From assembly GCF_006714895.1 (NCBI RefSeq), contig NZ_VFME01000001.1:3224001-3288000 (forward strand): a stretch of DNA of 64,000 nucleotides, in the 5' to 3' direction. Source of the DNA: Gramella sp. Hel_I_59 (GTDB taxonomy: Bacteria > Bacteroidota > Bacteroidia > Flavobacteriales > Flavobacteriaceae). This document shows positions 35,043-43,332 of this stretch, piece after piece. The notes beneath the pieces were generated by a model, which was given only the letters and a program-made list of their open reading frames with translations, was not told the DNA's origin and did not search any database. The position numbers and the translations under genes were made by a program. Numbering within the stretch: position 1 is the first letter of the stretch; the number at the start of each line of letters is the position of its first letter.

Positions 35043-36251
35043 TTGGAATATTTCGACAGGATCATAGTAGGTGGCGGTGCAGCAGGATTTTTTACAGCGA
35101 TCAATATTGCTGCAAATAACAGGTCTCTGAAAGTTCTTATCCTGGAAAGAGGAAAGGAAGTTTTGAATAAGGTTCGCATATCAGGTGGTGGCCGGTGTAA
35201 TGTCACTCATGCTGAATTTATTCCTGCCGAACTGGTTCGTAAATATCCCCGCGGAAGCAAAGAACTTCGAGGACCCTTTCACAAATTTATGACCGGTGAT
35301 ACCATTGGCTGGTTTGAAGACAGAGGAGTTTCTCTTAAAACTGAAGATGACGGACGCATGTTTCCCATTACAGATTCTTCAGAAACCATTATTGACTGCT
35401 TCAGAAAGGAATGCGATAACTTGAAAATTGAAGTCCGCACTGGTGAAAGTTTAAAGAATTTTTCTTCTGAAGGCGATTACTGGAAAATTGAAGTAGGCTC
35501 CAAAGAATATTCCTGTGAGAAATTGATGCTTGCAACCGGCAGCAATTCGAAAATCTGGAATCTTTTGAAAAGTAGCGGACACTCCATCGTTGATGCTGTA
35601 CCATCCCTTTTCACGTTTAATATCGAAGATGACAGGATCAAGGATCTACCCGGCATCGCTCTTGATGCAGAAGTAGAGATTCCCGGAGCTAAACTTAGCA
35701 GCGATGGTCCATTGCTAATTACCCATTGGGGTTTCAGTGGCCCTGCTATCTTAAAACTTTCAGCTTGGGGAGCCAGGGCTTTAAATGAACTTCAGTATAA
35801 ATTCAGCATAAAAGTGAACTGGATTCCTGGTGAAAATGAACTGTCGATCCTCGAAACTTTAAAAGATTTGAAACAGGAACATTCCAAACAACAGGTTTAC
35901 AAAAGGTCTCAGTTTGACCTTCCAAAAAGACTATGGCACAGCCTTGTTCTTGCTTCTGGAATTTCTCAGGATAGTAAATGGGCAGACCTCAACAAACAGC
36001 AATTGTCGAATCTGGGCGCACAGCTTACAGCGGCCGAATTTGCAGTAAATGGCAAAAGCACTTTCAAAGAAGAATTTGTAACTGCTGGAGGAATAGATCT
36101 AAAAGAAGTAGATTTTCAAACATTTGAAAGCAAACTACACCCAAATCTATATTTTGCAGGAGAGATTTTGAATATTGACGCGATCACTGGAGGTTTTAAT
36201 TTTCAGAATGCGTGGACAGGTGGATTTCTTGCTGCGAAAGCTATGAGTTAA
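35043..36251 (+). CDS. BaiN/HI0933 family flavoprotein
   Basis: FAD-dependent protein (about 402 aa) of the HI0933/YhiN/BaiN family. The dinucleotide-binding motif IIVGGGAAGFFTAI follows the start directly, then RISGGGRCNVTH near residue 50 and LATGSNSKIW near 165. The C-terminal FAD site is YFAGEILNIDAITGGFNFQNAW. The physiological role of most members is unknown; BaiN in gut clostridia is a bile-acid reductase. I chose TTG at 35043 (MEYFDRIIVGGG) because it matches usual N-termini and leaves the upstream -7 box free. It converges with the TspO gene, overlapping it by 11 nt. Confidence 0.88.
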   Translation: MEYFDRIIVGGGAAGFFTAINIAANNRSLKVLILERGKEVLNKVRISGGGRCNVTHAEFIPAELVRKYPRGSKELRGPFHKFMTGDTIGWFEDRGVSLKTEDDGRMFPITDSSETIIDCFRKECDNLKIEVRTGESLKNFSSEGDYWKIEVGSKEYSCEKLMLATGSNSKIWNLLKSSGHSIVDAVPSLFTFNIEDDRIKDLPGIALDAEVEIPGAKLSSDGPLLITHWGFSGPAILKLSAWGARALNELQYKFSIKVNWIPGENELSILETLKDLKQEHSKQQVYKRSQFDLPKRLWHSLVLASGISQDSKWADLNKQQLSNLGAQLTAAEFAVNGKSTFKEEFVTAGGIDLKEVDFQTFESKLHPNLYFAGEILNIDAITGGFNFQNAWTGGFLAAKAMS

Positions 36252-36720
36252 GACGCCAGATCTCGAAGTTAAAAGCGAAGGCCAGAAGAATCCATACCGC
36301 ATAAGGAACAAGCATATAAGCAGCTGTATTACTTACAATCTTAAACCATTTTATGGTGAAAAGTGTAACCACAAAAAGCAGTGCCAGATCCACTAGCGCC
36401 AGGACCGGTTTTTCAAGAGCAAAGAACAGCAGGAACCAGAAACCATTCAGGAATAATTGGAAACCAAAGTGGTAAAGTGCTGTTTTTACCCATTTGTGAT
36501 AGAAACCTTTACTCCAAACGATACCAGCAGCAACTCCAAGTAACACGTACATAAAAAGCCAGATGGAGCTTAAAATATCATCCTTTATGTAGAACCAGGG
36601 TTTTTGCAGGCCTGTATACCAATCTGCCATTCCTGTTTGAATAGCGATCGCACCAAGAAGACCGAAGACAAGACAAATGCCTACCGCAAAAGTGCTTCTT
36701 ATGAGAAGTTTTGAGGTCAT
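36241..36720 (-). CDS. TspO/MBR family protein
   Basis: Five-helix membrane protein (159 aa) of the TspO/peripheral benzodiazepine receptor family, which binds porphyrins and is linked to light and stress responses. Signature residues are ADWYTGLQKPWFYIKDDI near residues 30-47 (W-Y-x-x-L-x-KP-x-x-P-like), LFMYVLLGVAAGIVW, and LFLNGFWFLLFFALEKPVLALVD near 90-112 (the usual N-x-x-W motif). The C-terminal helix has PYAVWILLAFAFNFEIW. The stop overlaps the convergent BaiN-like gene. Confidence 0.92.
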   Translation of the reverse strand: MTSKLLIRSTFAVGICLVFGLLGAIAIQTGMADWYTGLQKPWFYIKDDILSSIWLFMYVLLGVAAGIVWSKGFYHKWVKTALYHFGFQLFLNGFWFLLFFALEKPVLALVDLALLFVVTLFTIKWFKIVSNTAAYMLVPYAVWILLAFAFNFEIWRLNS

Positions 36721-36792
36721 ATCTGGTTGGTTACTCTCACTAAAATAGCAATTTATTTAAAAGGAAACATCTCAAGATCTTTACATAAAGTT

Positions 36793-36800
36793 TAACTTTG
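36793..36800 (+). promoter_or_regulatory. -7 promoter element of mevalonate operon
   Basis: TAACTTTG matches TAnnTTTG and ends 16 nt before the mvaD ATG at 36817. No clear -33 box. Confidence 0.45.
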
Positions 36801-36816
36801 ACAAAAATTTTTCAGA

Positions 36817-37899
36817 ATGACGCATCAGGAATTTGTTCCCTCCATGTATTCCAGGGAAATAAAGTCTGGCAAGGTGAGCTGGCAATCCCCAAGTAATATA
36901 GCACTGGTCAAATACTGGGGCAAAAAGGAACATCAAATTCCTGCAAATCCTTCCATAAGTTTTACGCTAAATCATTGCAGATCAACCACTAGCCTGGAAT
37001 TTCAGAAAAAAGAGGATAAATCTGACAGTTTTGAGTTCGATTTCTATTTTGAGGATAAACCTAAAGAAGATTTCAAACCCAAGATTCAGAAGTTTTTTGA
37101 GCGCATTCAGGAATATTGCCCCTATTTAAACGATTACAAGTTTGTTATAAGAAGTGAAAACAGCTTTCCTCACAGTAGCGGGATCGCGTCTTCTGCTTCA
37201 GGGATGAGCGCACTTGCACTTTGTATTATGGATCTTGAACGTCAGCTAGATCCTGAAATGAGCGAAGAACACTTCCAGAGAAAAGCATCTTTCCTGGCAA
37301 GACTTGGTTCCGGAAGCGCCTCCAGAAGTATACAAGGGGATCTTATGATCTGGGGAAAACATAATGAATTTGAGAGTTCATCAGATCTTTTTGCAATTAG
37401 ATATGAAAATGAATTGCATGAAAACTTTCAAAATTTTCAAGATACTATACTACTTGTAGATAAAGGTGAAAAACAGGTTAGCAGCACGGTAGGTCATGAT
37501 CTAATGCATGGACATCCTTTTGCTGAAGAGCGCTTCAAACAAGCTCACGAAAATCTAAGCAAATTGATTCCCGCATTGAAATCTGGTGATTATTCAGAAT
37601 TTATAAAAATTGTGGAAAGCGAGGCGTTGACACTTCACGCCATGATGATGAGTAGTCAGCCGTATTTTATTCTTATGAAACCGAACACGCTGGAAATCAT
37701 CAACAGTATCTGGAAGTTTAGAGAAGAGACGGGTATCCCCGCTTGTTTCACGCTGGATGCTGGTGCTAACGTACATTTGCTATATCCTGAAGATCACGCT
37801 CCTAAAGTTTTAGAGTTCATTAAGAATGAGTTAGTTGCGTATTGTGAGAATGGACACTATATTTGCGACCTAGTTGGGAATGGCGCAAAAAAATTGTAA
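36817..37899 (+). CDS. mvaD: Diphosphomevalonate decarboxylase
   Basis: GHMP-superfamily enzyme (360 aa) that converts mevalonate 5-diphosphate to isopentenyl diphosphate with ATP. Motifs: SPSNIALVKYWGK near residues 26-38 (the conserved NIALxKYWGK), SISFTLNH near 48-55, the ATP-binding HSSGIASSASGMSALAL near 124-140, GSGSASRSIQGDLMIWG near 164-180 and FTLDAGANVHLL near 310-321 (catalytic Asp). Flavobacteria make isoprenoids by the mevalonate route, so this is expected. It is followed by a mevalonate kinase-like gene and a UbiA prenyltransferase gene on the same strand. Confidence 0.95.
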   Translation: MTHQEFVPSMYSREIKSGKVSWQSPSNIALVKYWGKKEHQIPANPSISFTLNHCRSTTSLEFQKKEDKSDSFEFDFYFEDKPKEDFKPKIQKFFERIQEYCPYLNDYKFVIRSENSFPHSSGIASSASGMSALALCIMDLERQLDPEMSEEHFQRKASFLARLGSGSASRSIQGDLMIWGKHNEFESSSDLFAIRYENELHENFQNFQDTILLVDKGEKQVSSTVGHDLMHGHPFAEERFKQAHENLSKLIPALKSGDYSEFIKIVESEALTLHAMMMSSQPYFILMKPNTLEIINSIWKFREETGIPACFTLDAGANVHLLYPEDHAPKVLEFIKNELVAYCENGHYICDLVGNGAKKL

Positions 37900-37947
37900 T
37901 TTTAATAAGTTTGCGACTACATTTCTGCCTACTGAACCTGAATGCTT

Positions 37948-38886
37948 ATGAAAGGACCTTTATTTTACTCAAAAATTCTTCTCTTTGGAGAATACGGGAT
38001 CATTAAAGATTCCAAAGGTTTATCGATCCCATATAATTTTTATAATGGCGCCCTGAAGTTGTCTGACAATGATACTGAAGAGGCTAAAAAATCGAATACC
38101 AATCTGCGTAAGTTTGCTGCTTACCTTGAAGCACTTCAGGAAAACAATCCGGAACTTGTAAAGTTTGATATTGAAGCTCTTAAGGCTGATATTTCCAGCG
38201 GAATGTATTTTGATTCAAGTATTCCTCAAGGCTACGGTGTTGGTAGTAGTGGTGCATTAGTCGCCGCTATTTATGACAAATATGCCCATGATAAGATCAC
38301 CGTTCTGGAGAATCTTACCCGGGACAAATTATTAAAGCTGAAAAAGATCTTTGGAGAAATGGAATCTTTTTTCCACGGAAAATCTTCAGGACTGGATCCG
38401 CTTAACTCATATTTGAGCATTCCTATTTTAATTAACTCCAAAGAAAATATTGAACCTGCAGGAATTCCTTCTCAAACTGAAAATGGAACGGGAGCAGTAT
38501 TTTTACTAGACAGCGGAATTACTGGAGATACTGCACCAATGGTGAGTATTTTCATGGAGAATATGAAACAGGAGCCTTTTAGAAAAATGCTGAAGGATCA
38601 GTTCGTGACTCAAACAGACGCCTGTGTTGATGACTTTTTGAAAGGAGATGTAAAATCGCTTTTCAAGAACGTAAAGAAACTATCTCATACTGTGCTGGAT
38701 AACTTCAAACCAATGATTCCTGCGCAGTTCCATAAACTGTGGCAGAAAGGGATCGAAACCAATGATTACTACCTAAAACTTTGTGGGTCTGGTGGTGGCG
38801 GTTATATCCTTGGTTTTACTGAAGATATCGAAAAAGCAAGAAAATCACTTAAAGGATACAACCTGGAAGTAGTTTACAACTTCTAA
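37948..38886 (+). CDS. Mevalonate kinase-like GHMP kinase
   Basis: GHMP kinase (312 aa from the second ATG) probably acting as mevalonate kinase. Features: LLFGEYGIIKDSKGLSIPYNF at the N-terminus (substrate-binding GEY), the ATP loop SIPQGYGVGSSGALVAAIY near residues 90-108, FHGKSSGLDPLNSYL near 140-155 (catalytic Asp) and LCGSGGGGYILGF near the C-terminus. It sits 48 nt after mvaD. The ATG at 37942 would add two residues (ML); MKGPLFYSK is the commoner N-terminus. Phosphomevalonate kinase cannot be excluded from motifs alone. Confidence 0.88.
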   Translation: MKGPLFYSKILLFGEYGIIKDSKGLSIPYNFYNGALKLSDNDTEEAKKSNTNLRKFAAYLEALQENNPELVKFDIEALKADISSGMYFDSSIPQGYGVGSSGALVAAIYDKYAHDKITVLENLTRDKLLKLKKIFGEMESFFHGKSSGLDPLNSYLSIPILINSKENIEPAGIPSQTENGTGAVFLLDSGITGDTAPMVSIFMENMKQEPFRKMLKDQFVTQTDACVDDFLKGDVKSLFKNVKKLSHTVLDNFKPMIPAQFHKLWQKGIETNDYYLKLCGSGGGGYILGFTEDIEKARKSLKGYNLEVVYNF

Positions 38887-38896
38887 ACTCAACTTT

Positions 38897-39802
38897 ATGC
38901 CAGGGATCGCGAAAAAGCGCCTGCTACTGAAAATACTCAGTTTATTTTCTGTAGTTAGGGGATACAATATATTGGTGGTCGTCCTAGCGCAGTATTTAAC
39001 TTCAGCTTTTATACTTGCCCCAGATAAACCATTGCGGGAAGTATTTTTTGATGCGAACCTGTTTTTTTTGATCCTTGCTTCGTCTACCGTGATCGCTTCA
39101 GGTTATATTATCAACAACTTTTACGATAGCGAAAAAGATCTTATCAATCGTCCTAAGAAAACCATGCTCGACCGCGTGGTTAGTCAGCGTACAAAATTGT
39201 CAGTTTATTTTATTCTGAATTTTGCCGCTATCTTTTTTGCCAGCTATGTATCATTTAAAGCAGTAGTATTTTTCAGTATCTATATTTTCGTAATCTGGCT
39301 ATACTCACATCGCCTGAAAAAGATCCTGTTTCTCGGGAATCTAGTCGCTTCCATTCTTGCGATCACACCATTCTTTGTAATCTTTGTTTATTATAGAAAT
39401 TTTGAGACAGTCATATTTATTCATGCTGTATTCCTCTATTTGATGATCCTTATGCGAGAACTTGTCAAAGACCTGGAAAATATGCAAGGTGATCTCGCGC
39501 AGAATTACAGAACCATACCACTTGTCTTCGGGGAGCGATGGAGCAAATTCTGTCTTGCTGTATGTGCTGTGCTTGCCATCATCCCTATTTACCTGTTGAT
39601 CACTCAATTTCAGACAGGTTTCATGAATTATTATTTTTACACTTCACTCCTTTTGCTCGGTGTTTTTCTTCTACTCTTATACTTCAGTAAAGCCAAGTGG
39701 CAATACCTCCTGTTGCATAATATTTTAAAACTGATCATTGTCGTAGGCGTTTTCAGCATTCTGCTTATTGATCTTCAGGAAGTTCTCAACCGGGTATTTT
39801 GA
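38897..39802 (+). CDS. UbiA family prenyltransferase (GGGP geranylgeranyltransferase-like)
   Basis: Membrane prenyltransferase (301 aa, about eight helices) of the UbiA superfamily. The first aspartate-rich motif is NNFYDSEKDLINRPKK near residues 73-88 (the N-x-x-x-D-x-x-x-D site for Mg-diphosphate). The second region is RELVKDLENMQGDL near 188-201. Flavobacterial members are often annotated as geranylgeranylglycerol-phosphate geranylgeranyltransferase by similarity to archaeal enzymes, but quinone-type acceptors are possible. It lies 10 nt after the mevalonate kinase gene, so precursor supply and use are co-transcribed. Confidence 0.85.
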   Translation: MPGIAKKRLLLKILSLFSVVRGYNILVVVLAQYLTSAFILAPDKPLREVFFDANLFFLILASSTVIASGYIINNFYDSEKDLINRPKKTMLDRVVSQRTKLSVYFILNFAAIFFASYVSFKAVVFFSIYIFVIWLYSHRLKKILFLGNLVASILAITPFFVIFVYYRNFETVIFIHAVFLYLMILMRELVKDLENMQGDLAQNYRTIPLVFGERWSKFCLAVCAVLAIIPIYLLITQFQTGFMNYYFYTSLLLLGVFLLLLYFSKAKWQYLLLHNILKLIIVVGVFSILLIDLQEVLNRVF

Positions 39803-39861
39803 GGTAATACCCTCATCTTAAAAGTTTTCTCAAATACTTAGCATCCTCATGCGGGATAATG

Positions 39862-39869
39862 TATCTTTG
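39862..39869 (+). promoter_or_regulatory. -7 promoter element of pseudouridine synthase gene
   Basis: TATCTTTG, a TAnnTTTG match ending 14 nt before the ATG at 39884. It makes the TTG at 39878 an unlikely start. Confidence 0.45.
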
Positions 39870-39883
39870 CAAAAATTTTGGCA

Positions 39884-40723
39884 ATGAGCAGAAACGATAG
39901 ATCTTCAGGTGGTAAGAATAGTGGCAGACAAGGTGGTGGTACCAGGAAAAAATCTCACGCACGTGGGAATGCACCGGTAAAGCCGAAAATGGAGAAGAGT
40001 CCAATTTCTAATACTGAAGGTATTCGTCTTAATAAATATATCGCAAACTCTGGAATATGTTCCCGTAGAGATGCAGATATGTACATTGCTGCCGGTAATG
40101 TTACTGTAAACGGGAAGTCTGTTACAGAGATGGGTTATAGAGTAAAACTTGAAGACGATGTTCGTTTTGATGGTCGCCGAATCAACCCGGAGAAACCACA
40201 ATATATTCTTCTGAATAAACCAGCTGGATTTTTTGTAACTGGAAATCCTGAAAAAGGTGGTAAAACTGTGATGGAACTTGTTTCAAAAGTTACCGACGCT
40301 AGAGTAAGTCCTGTTGGGAAACTAGATAACCAGGCAAAGGGTCTGTTGCTGTTTACCAATGATGGAACTCTAGCTAAAAAACTGGCCAAACCTAAGAATG
40401 GAATTCGCCAGATCTATCATGTAACGCTTAGTAAAGCTCTTTCCAAGGAAGATCTTGAATCTATCGAAAAAGGAGTTTTCCTTGAAGGTTCTAAAGTGAT
40501 CGTGACCAGCATTAGCTTTATTGACGACAAACCTCATACTGAAGTTGGGATCGAACTTTACAGCATTAAGGAACATATTGTAACCAGGATCTTTAAGAGC
40601 ATGGGGTACGATGTAGAAAGCCTGGATCGCGTTGTATTTGGAGGTCTAACCAAGAAAGATCTGTCTCGCGGGCGCACCAGAAACCTTACTGAACAGGAGG
40701 TTATCAACCTTGGGATGCACTAA
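39884..40723 (+). CDS. rRNA pseudouridine synthase (RsuA/RluB family)
   Basis: Pseudouridine synthase (279 aa) that isomerises uridines in rRNA. A basic, Gly-rich tail of about 45 residues precedes an S4 RNA-binding domain (IRLNKYIANSGICSRRDADMYI...GNVTVNGKSV). The catalytic domain carries ILLNKPAGFFVT, PVGKLDNQAKGLLLFTND (catalytic Asp in the LD motif near residue 150) and YHVTLSKAL. The C-terminus SLDRVVFGGLTKKDLSRGRTRNLTEQE is typical. RluB-like activity on 23S rRNA is most likely, but RsuA/RluE/RluF specificity cannot be settled by eye. Confidence 0.92.
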   Translation: MSRNDRSSGGKNSGRQGGGTRKKSHARGNAPVKPKMEKSPISNTEGIRLNKYIANSGICSRRDADMYIAAGNVTVNGKSVTEMGYRVKLEDDVRFDGRRINPEKPQYILLNKPAGFFVTGNPEKGGKTVMELVSKVTDARVSPVGKLDNQAKGLLLFTNDGTLAKKLAKPKNGIRQIYHVTLSKALSKEDLESIEKGVFLEGSKVIVTSISFIDDKPHTEVGIELYSIKEHIVTRIFKSMGYDVESLDRVVFGGLTKKDLSRGRTRNLTEQEVINLGMH

Positions 40724-40842
40724 TTCATTTTTTAGCTTTTCCATTTTAATTTTTTAAATACATTTACCACGTCAAAAGTCGGATCAATTTCCCTGGCTTC
40801 CTGTCGATCTATAGGTAATTGAATAGAAATATCTTTTTATTA

Positions 40843-40904
40843 GCTGAAAAGCCTTCAGCATTGCAACTCCATGACGATCAGAATACTATCGTTGCGCAAT
40901 GGAG
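40843..40904 (+). other. Possible structured leader before arginine decarboxylase
   Basis: Two adjacent hairpins lie in the 277-nt gap before the polyamine operon. The first is GCTGAA/TTCAGC (40843-40859) with a five-base loop. The second has outer arms CTCCAT/ATGGAG (40867-40872 and 40899-40904) and an inner stem ACGAT/ATCGT. No poly-T follows, so they are not simple terminators. A 61-codon ORF across this region does not look like a protein. Confidence 0.3.
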
Positions 40905-41000
40905 CGAGCCTATCTCTTATCTTAACATTAATTTATTAGTCGATCTTTTTGACCCTATCAATTATTATCTAATTTTTAGCCTTAAAATCATTTACGCAAA

Positions 41001-42404
41001 TTGAATACAAAGTACAGCGATCTCATAGACCAGACTTATTACTTTCCACAGGAAGAATTTTCACTGGAAGGAACACAATTAAAATTTCATGATATTGACC
41101 TGATGAAGCTTGTGGAGCAGTATGGCGCTCCCCTCAAGTTTACATACTTGCCTAAAATATCACAGAATATCAACAGAGCAAAAGGCTGGTTTCAAGCCGC
41201 CTTGGAAAAACATGATTATAAAGGTTCCTATAATTACTGTTATTGCACCAAAAGTTCCCATTTTGAACATGTTCTCAAGGAAGCTTTAAGGAATGACATT
41301 CACATTGAAACTTCTTCAGCTTTTGATATTAATATTGTTGAAAAGCTTAAAGCTGCAGGAAGGATCTCCAATGATCATTGGGTAATTTGCAATGGCTTCA
41401 AAAGAGATCAATACGTTGAGAATATAAGTAGACTGATCAATAGCGGACACGAAAAGTGTATTCCTGTGATCGATAATTATGAAGAACTAGATCTACTTTC
41501 AGAAAAAGTGAATGGGAAATTCCAGGTAGGGATAAGAATTGCTTCGGAAGAAGAGCCAAAATTCGAATTTTATACCTCAAGATTGGGAATTGGATACCAG
41601 AACATCGTTCCTTTTTTTCATAAACAACTGAAAGATAACGAGCAGGTAGACCTTAAAATGCTGCATTTTTTCATTAACACCGGGATTCGCGATACAGCCT
41701 ACTACTGGAACGAATTGAACAAGTGTTTGAAAGTATATACCAGTTTAAAGAAATTATGTCCTAGCCTGGATAGTTTGAACATTGGTGGTGGATTCCCTAT
41801 CAAGAACTCACTGGCATTCGATTATGATTACGCTTACATGGTAGATGAAATCATTAACCAGATCAAACTAACCTGTGAAGAAGCCGGAGTAGATGTTCCA
41901 AATATCTTTACTGAATTTGGAAGTTTTACTGTTGGTGAAAGTGGTGGTGCGATCTACGAGGTTTTATATCAGAAACAGCAGAATGATCGTGAAAAGTGGA
42001 ATATGATCAACTCTTCGTTCATTACTACATTGCCAGATACATGGGCGATCAGTAAAAAATTCGTCATGCTGGCAGTAAACAGGTGGAATGATGAATATGA
42101 GAGAGTTTTGCTGGGAGGTCTAACCTGCGACAGTGACGATTATTATAATTCTGAACAACATACCAACGCGATCTATCTTCCGAAGTTTAAAAAGGAAAAG
42201 CCTTTATATATTGGGTTTTTCAATACCGGTGCATATCAGGATACGATTGGAGGTTTTGGCGGGTTGCAGCATTGTCTTATTCCGCAGCCAAAGCATATTT
42301 TAATCGACCGGGATGAAGATGATAAGATTACAACGAAACTTTTCAGCGAACAACAGAACTCTGAAGACATGCTAAGTATTCTTGGCTATGATAGAAATAA
42401 TTAA
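41001..42404 (+). CDS. speA: Arginine decarboxylase (PLP fold III)
   Basis: PLP-dependent biosynthetic arginine decarboxylase (467 aa) that yields agmatine. It is shorter than the E. coli-type SpeA (about 650 aa), as is usual in Bacteroidota. Features: the barrel strand YNYCYCTKSSHFEHVL near residue 75-90 with the likely PLP lysine, ETSSAFDINIVEKL, the phosphate-binding SLNIGGGFPIKN near 255-266, and the C-terminal FFNTGAYQDTIGG near 410-422. It starts with TTG; no ATG fits, and MNTKYSDLIDQTYYFP is a natural N-terminus. The next genes, agmatinase and a DHS-like enzyme, continue the route to polyamines. Confidence 0.9.
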   Translation: MNTKYSDLIDQTYYFPQEEFSLEGTQLKFHDIDLMKLVEQYGAPLKFTYLPKISQNINRAKGWFQAALEKHDYKGSYNYCYCTKSSHFEHVLKEALRNDIHIETSSAFDINIVEKLKAAGRISNDHWVICNGFKRDQYVENISRLINSGHEKCIPVIDNYEELDLLSEKVNGKFQVGIRIASEEEPKFEFYTSRLGIGYQNIVPFFHKQLKDNEQVDLKMLHFFINTGIRDTAYYWNELNKCLKVYTSLKKLCPSLDSLNIGGGFPIKNSLAFDYDYAYMVDEIINQIKLTCEEAGVDVPNIFTEFGSFTVGESGGAIYEVLYQKQQNDREKWNMINSSFITTLPDTWAISKKFVMLAVNRWNDEYERVLLGGLTCDSDDYYNSEQHTNAIYLPKFKKEKPLYIGFFNTGAYQDTIGGFGGLQHCLIPQPKHILIDRDEDDKITTKLFSEQQNSEDMLSILGYDRNN

Positions 42405-42456
42405 AACGATACCTTTAACCAACTAATAAACAACTAACTAAACAATTCAATTAGCC

Positions 42457-43332
42457 ATGAGCAAAAAGAATTACGCCGGGATACCCGATAAATATGCTCG
42501 TATAGACGAAGCGAAAGTGGTATTGATTCCTGTGCCGTATGATGGAACCAGTACCTGGCAGAAAGGTGCCGATAAAGGTCCGGATGCATTTTTAGACGCT
42601 TCAGAAAATATGGAGCTGTATGATATCGAGACAAATACTGAGGTTTACAAAAAAGGAATTTATCTGGCACCACCGGTGACCGAGGATTCTTCTCCCGAGA
42701 AAATGGTTGAAGCGGTTTACAAAACCACGAAAAACTATATCAAACAGGAGAAATTTGTAACCTTATTTGGAGGTGAACATTCAGTTTCTATTGGTAGTAT
42801 CAAAGCTTTTAAAGAATCTTTCTCAGACCTTACGGTTGTACAACTGGATGCTCATGCAGATCTAAGACCAGAATACGAAGGCTCAACCTGCAACCACGCC
42901 TGTGCACTTCATGAAGCCAGTAAAACTACCAATCTTATTCAGGTAGGAATTCGCTCTATGGACATTTCAGAAAAAGATCATATGGACGAGAACCAGGTGT
43001 ATTTCGCCCATGATCTTTACGAGGACTGGCAGGAAGATGCGATTGGACAAATGACTCCAAACGTGTTTATCACCATAGATCTTGACGCTTTCGACCCTAG
43101 CATCATGCCTTCAACCGGTACTCCGGAGCCAGGCGGATTATTCTGGTATGAGACCCTGGAATTTCTGAAAATGATGTTCAAGAAAAAGAATGTAGTAGGC
43201 TTTGATATCGTAGAGCTTTGTCCGGATAAGAAGGAAAAATCTTCAGACTTCCTGGCAGCAAAACTTTATTACAAAATGCTGAGCTACAAATTTAAATACC
43301 AAAATTTTACTGAAGAAGACGAAGATGAGTAA
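42457..43332 (+). CDS. speB: Agmatinase
   Basis: Ureohydrolase (291 aa) of the arginase/agmatinase family with a binuclear Mn site. All metal-ligand motifs are present: FGGEHSVSIG (His), VVQLDAHADLRPEYEGS (the D-A-H-A-D motif) and TIDLDAFDPSIMPSTGTPEPGG (the D-x-D motif). The last motif and the location directly after arginine decarboxylase favour agmatine over arginine as substrate, giving putrescine and urea. The stop overlaps the next gene by 8 nt. TACCTTTA at 42410-42417 may be a secondary promoter. Confidence 0.93.
   Translation: MSKKNYAGIPDKYARIDEAKVVLIPVPYDGTSTWQKGADKGPDAFLDASENMELYDIETNTEVYKKGIYLAPPVTEDSSPEKMVEAVYKTTKNYIKQEKFVTLFGGEHSVSIGSIKAFKESFSDLTVVQLDAHADLRPEYEGSTCNHACALHEASKTTNLIQVGIRSMDISEKDHMDENQVYFAHDLYEDWQEDAIGQMTPNVFITIDLDAFDPSIMPSTGTPEPGGLFWYETLEFLKMMFKKKNVVGFDIVELCPDKKEKSSDFLAAKLYYKMLSYKFKYQNFTEEDEDE

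Noticed and set aside
40819..41004. 61-codon ORF before arginine decarboxylase
   Set aside because: Its residue pattern is random-like and it overlaps possible hairpins and the TTG start of the next gene. No homology pattern or start context supports it.
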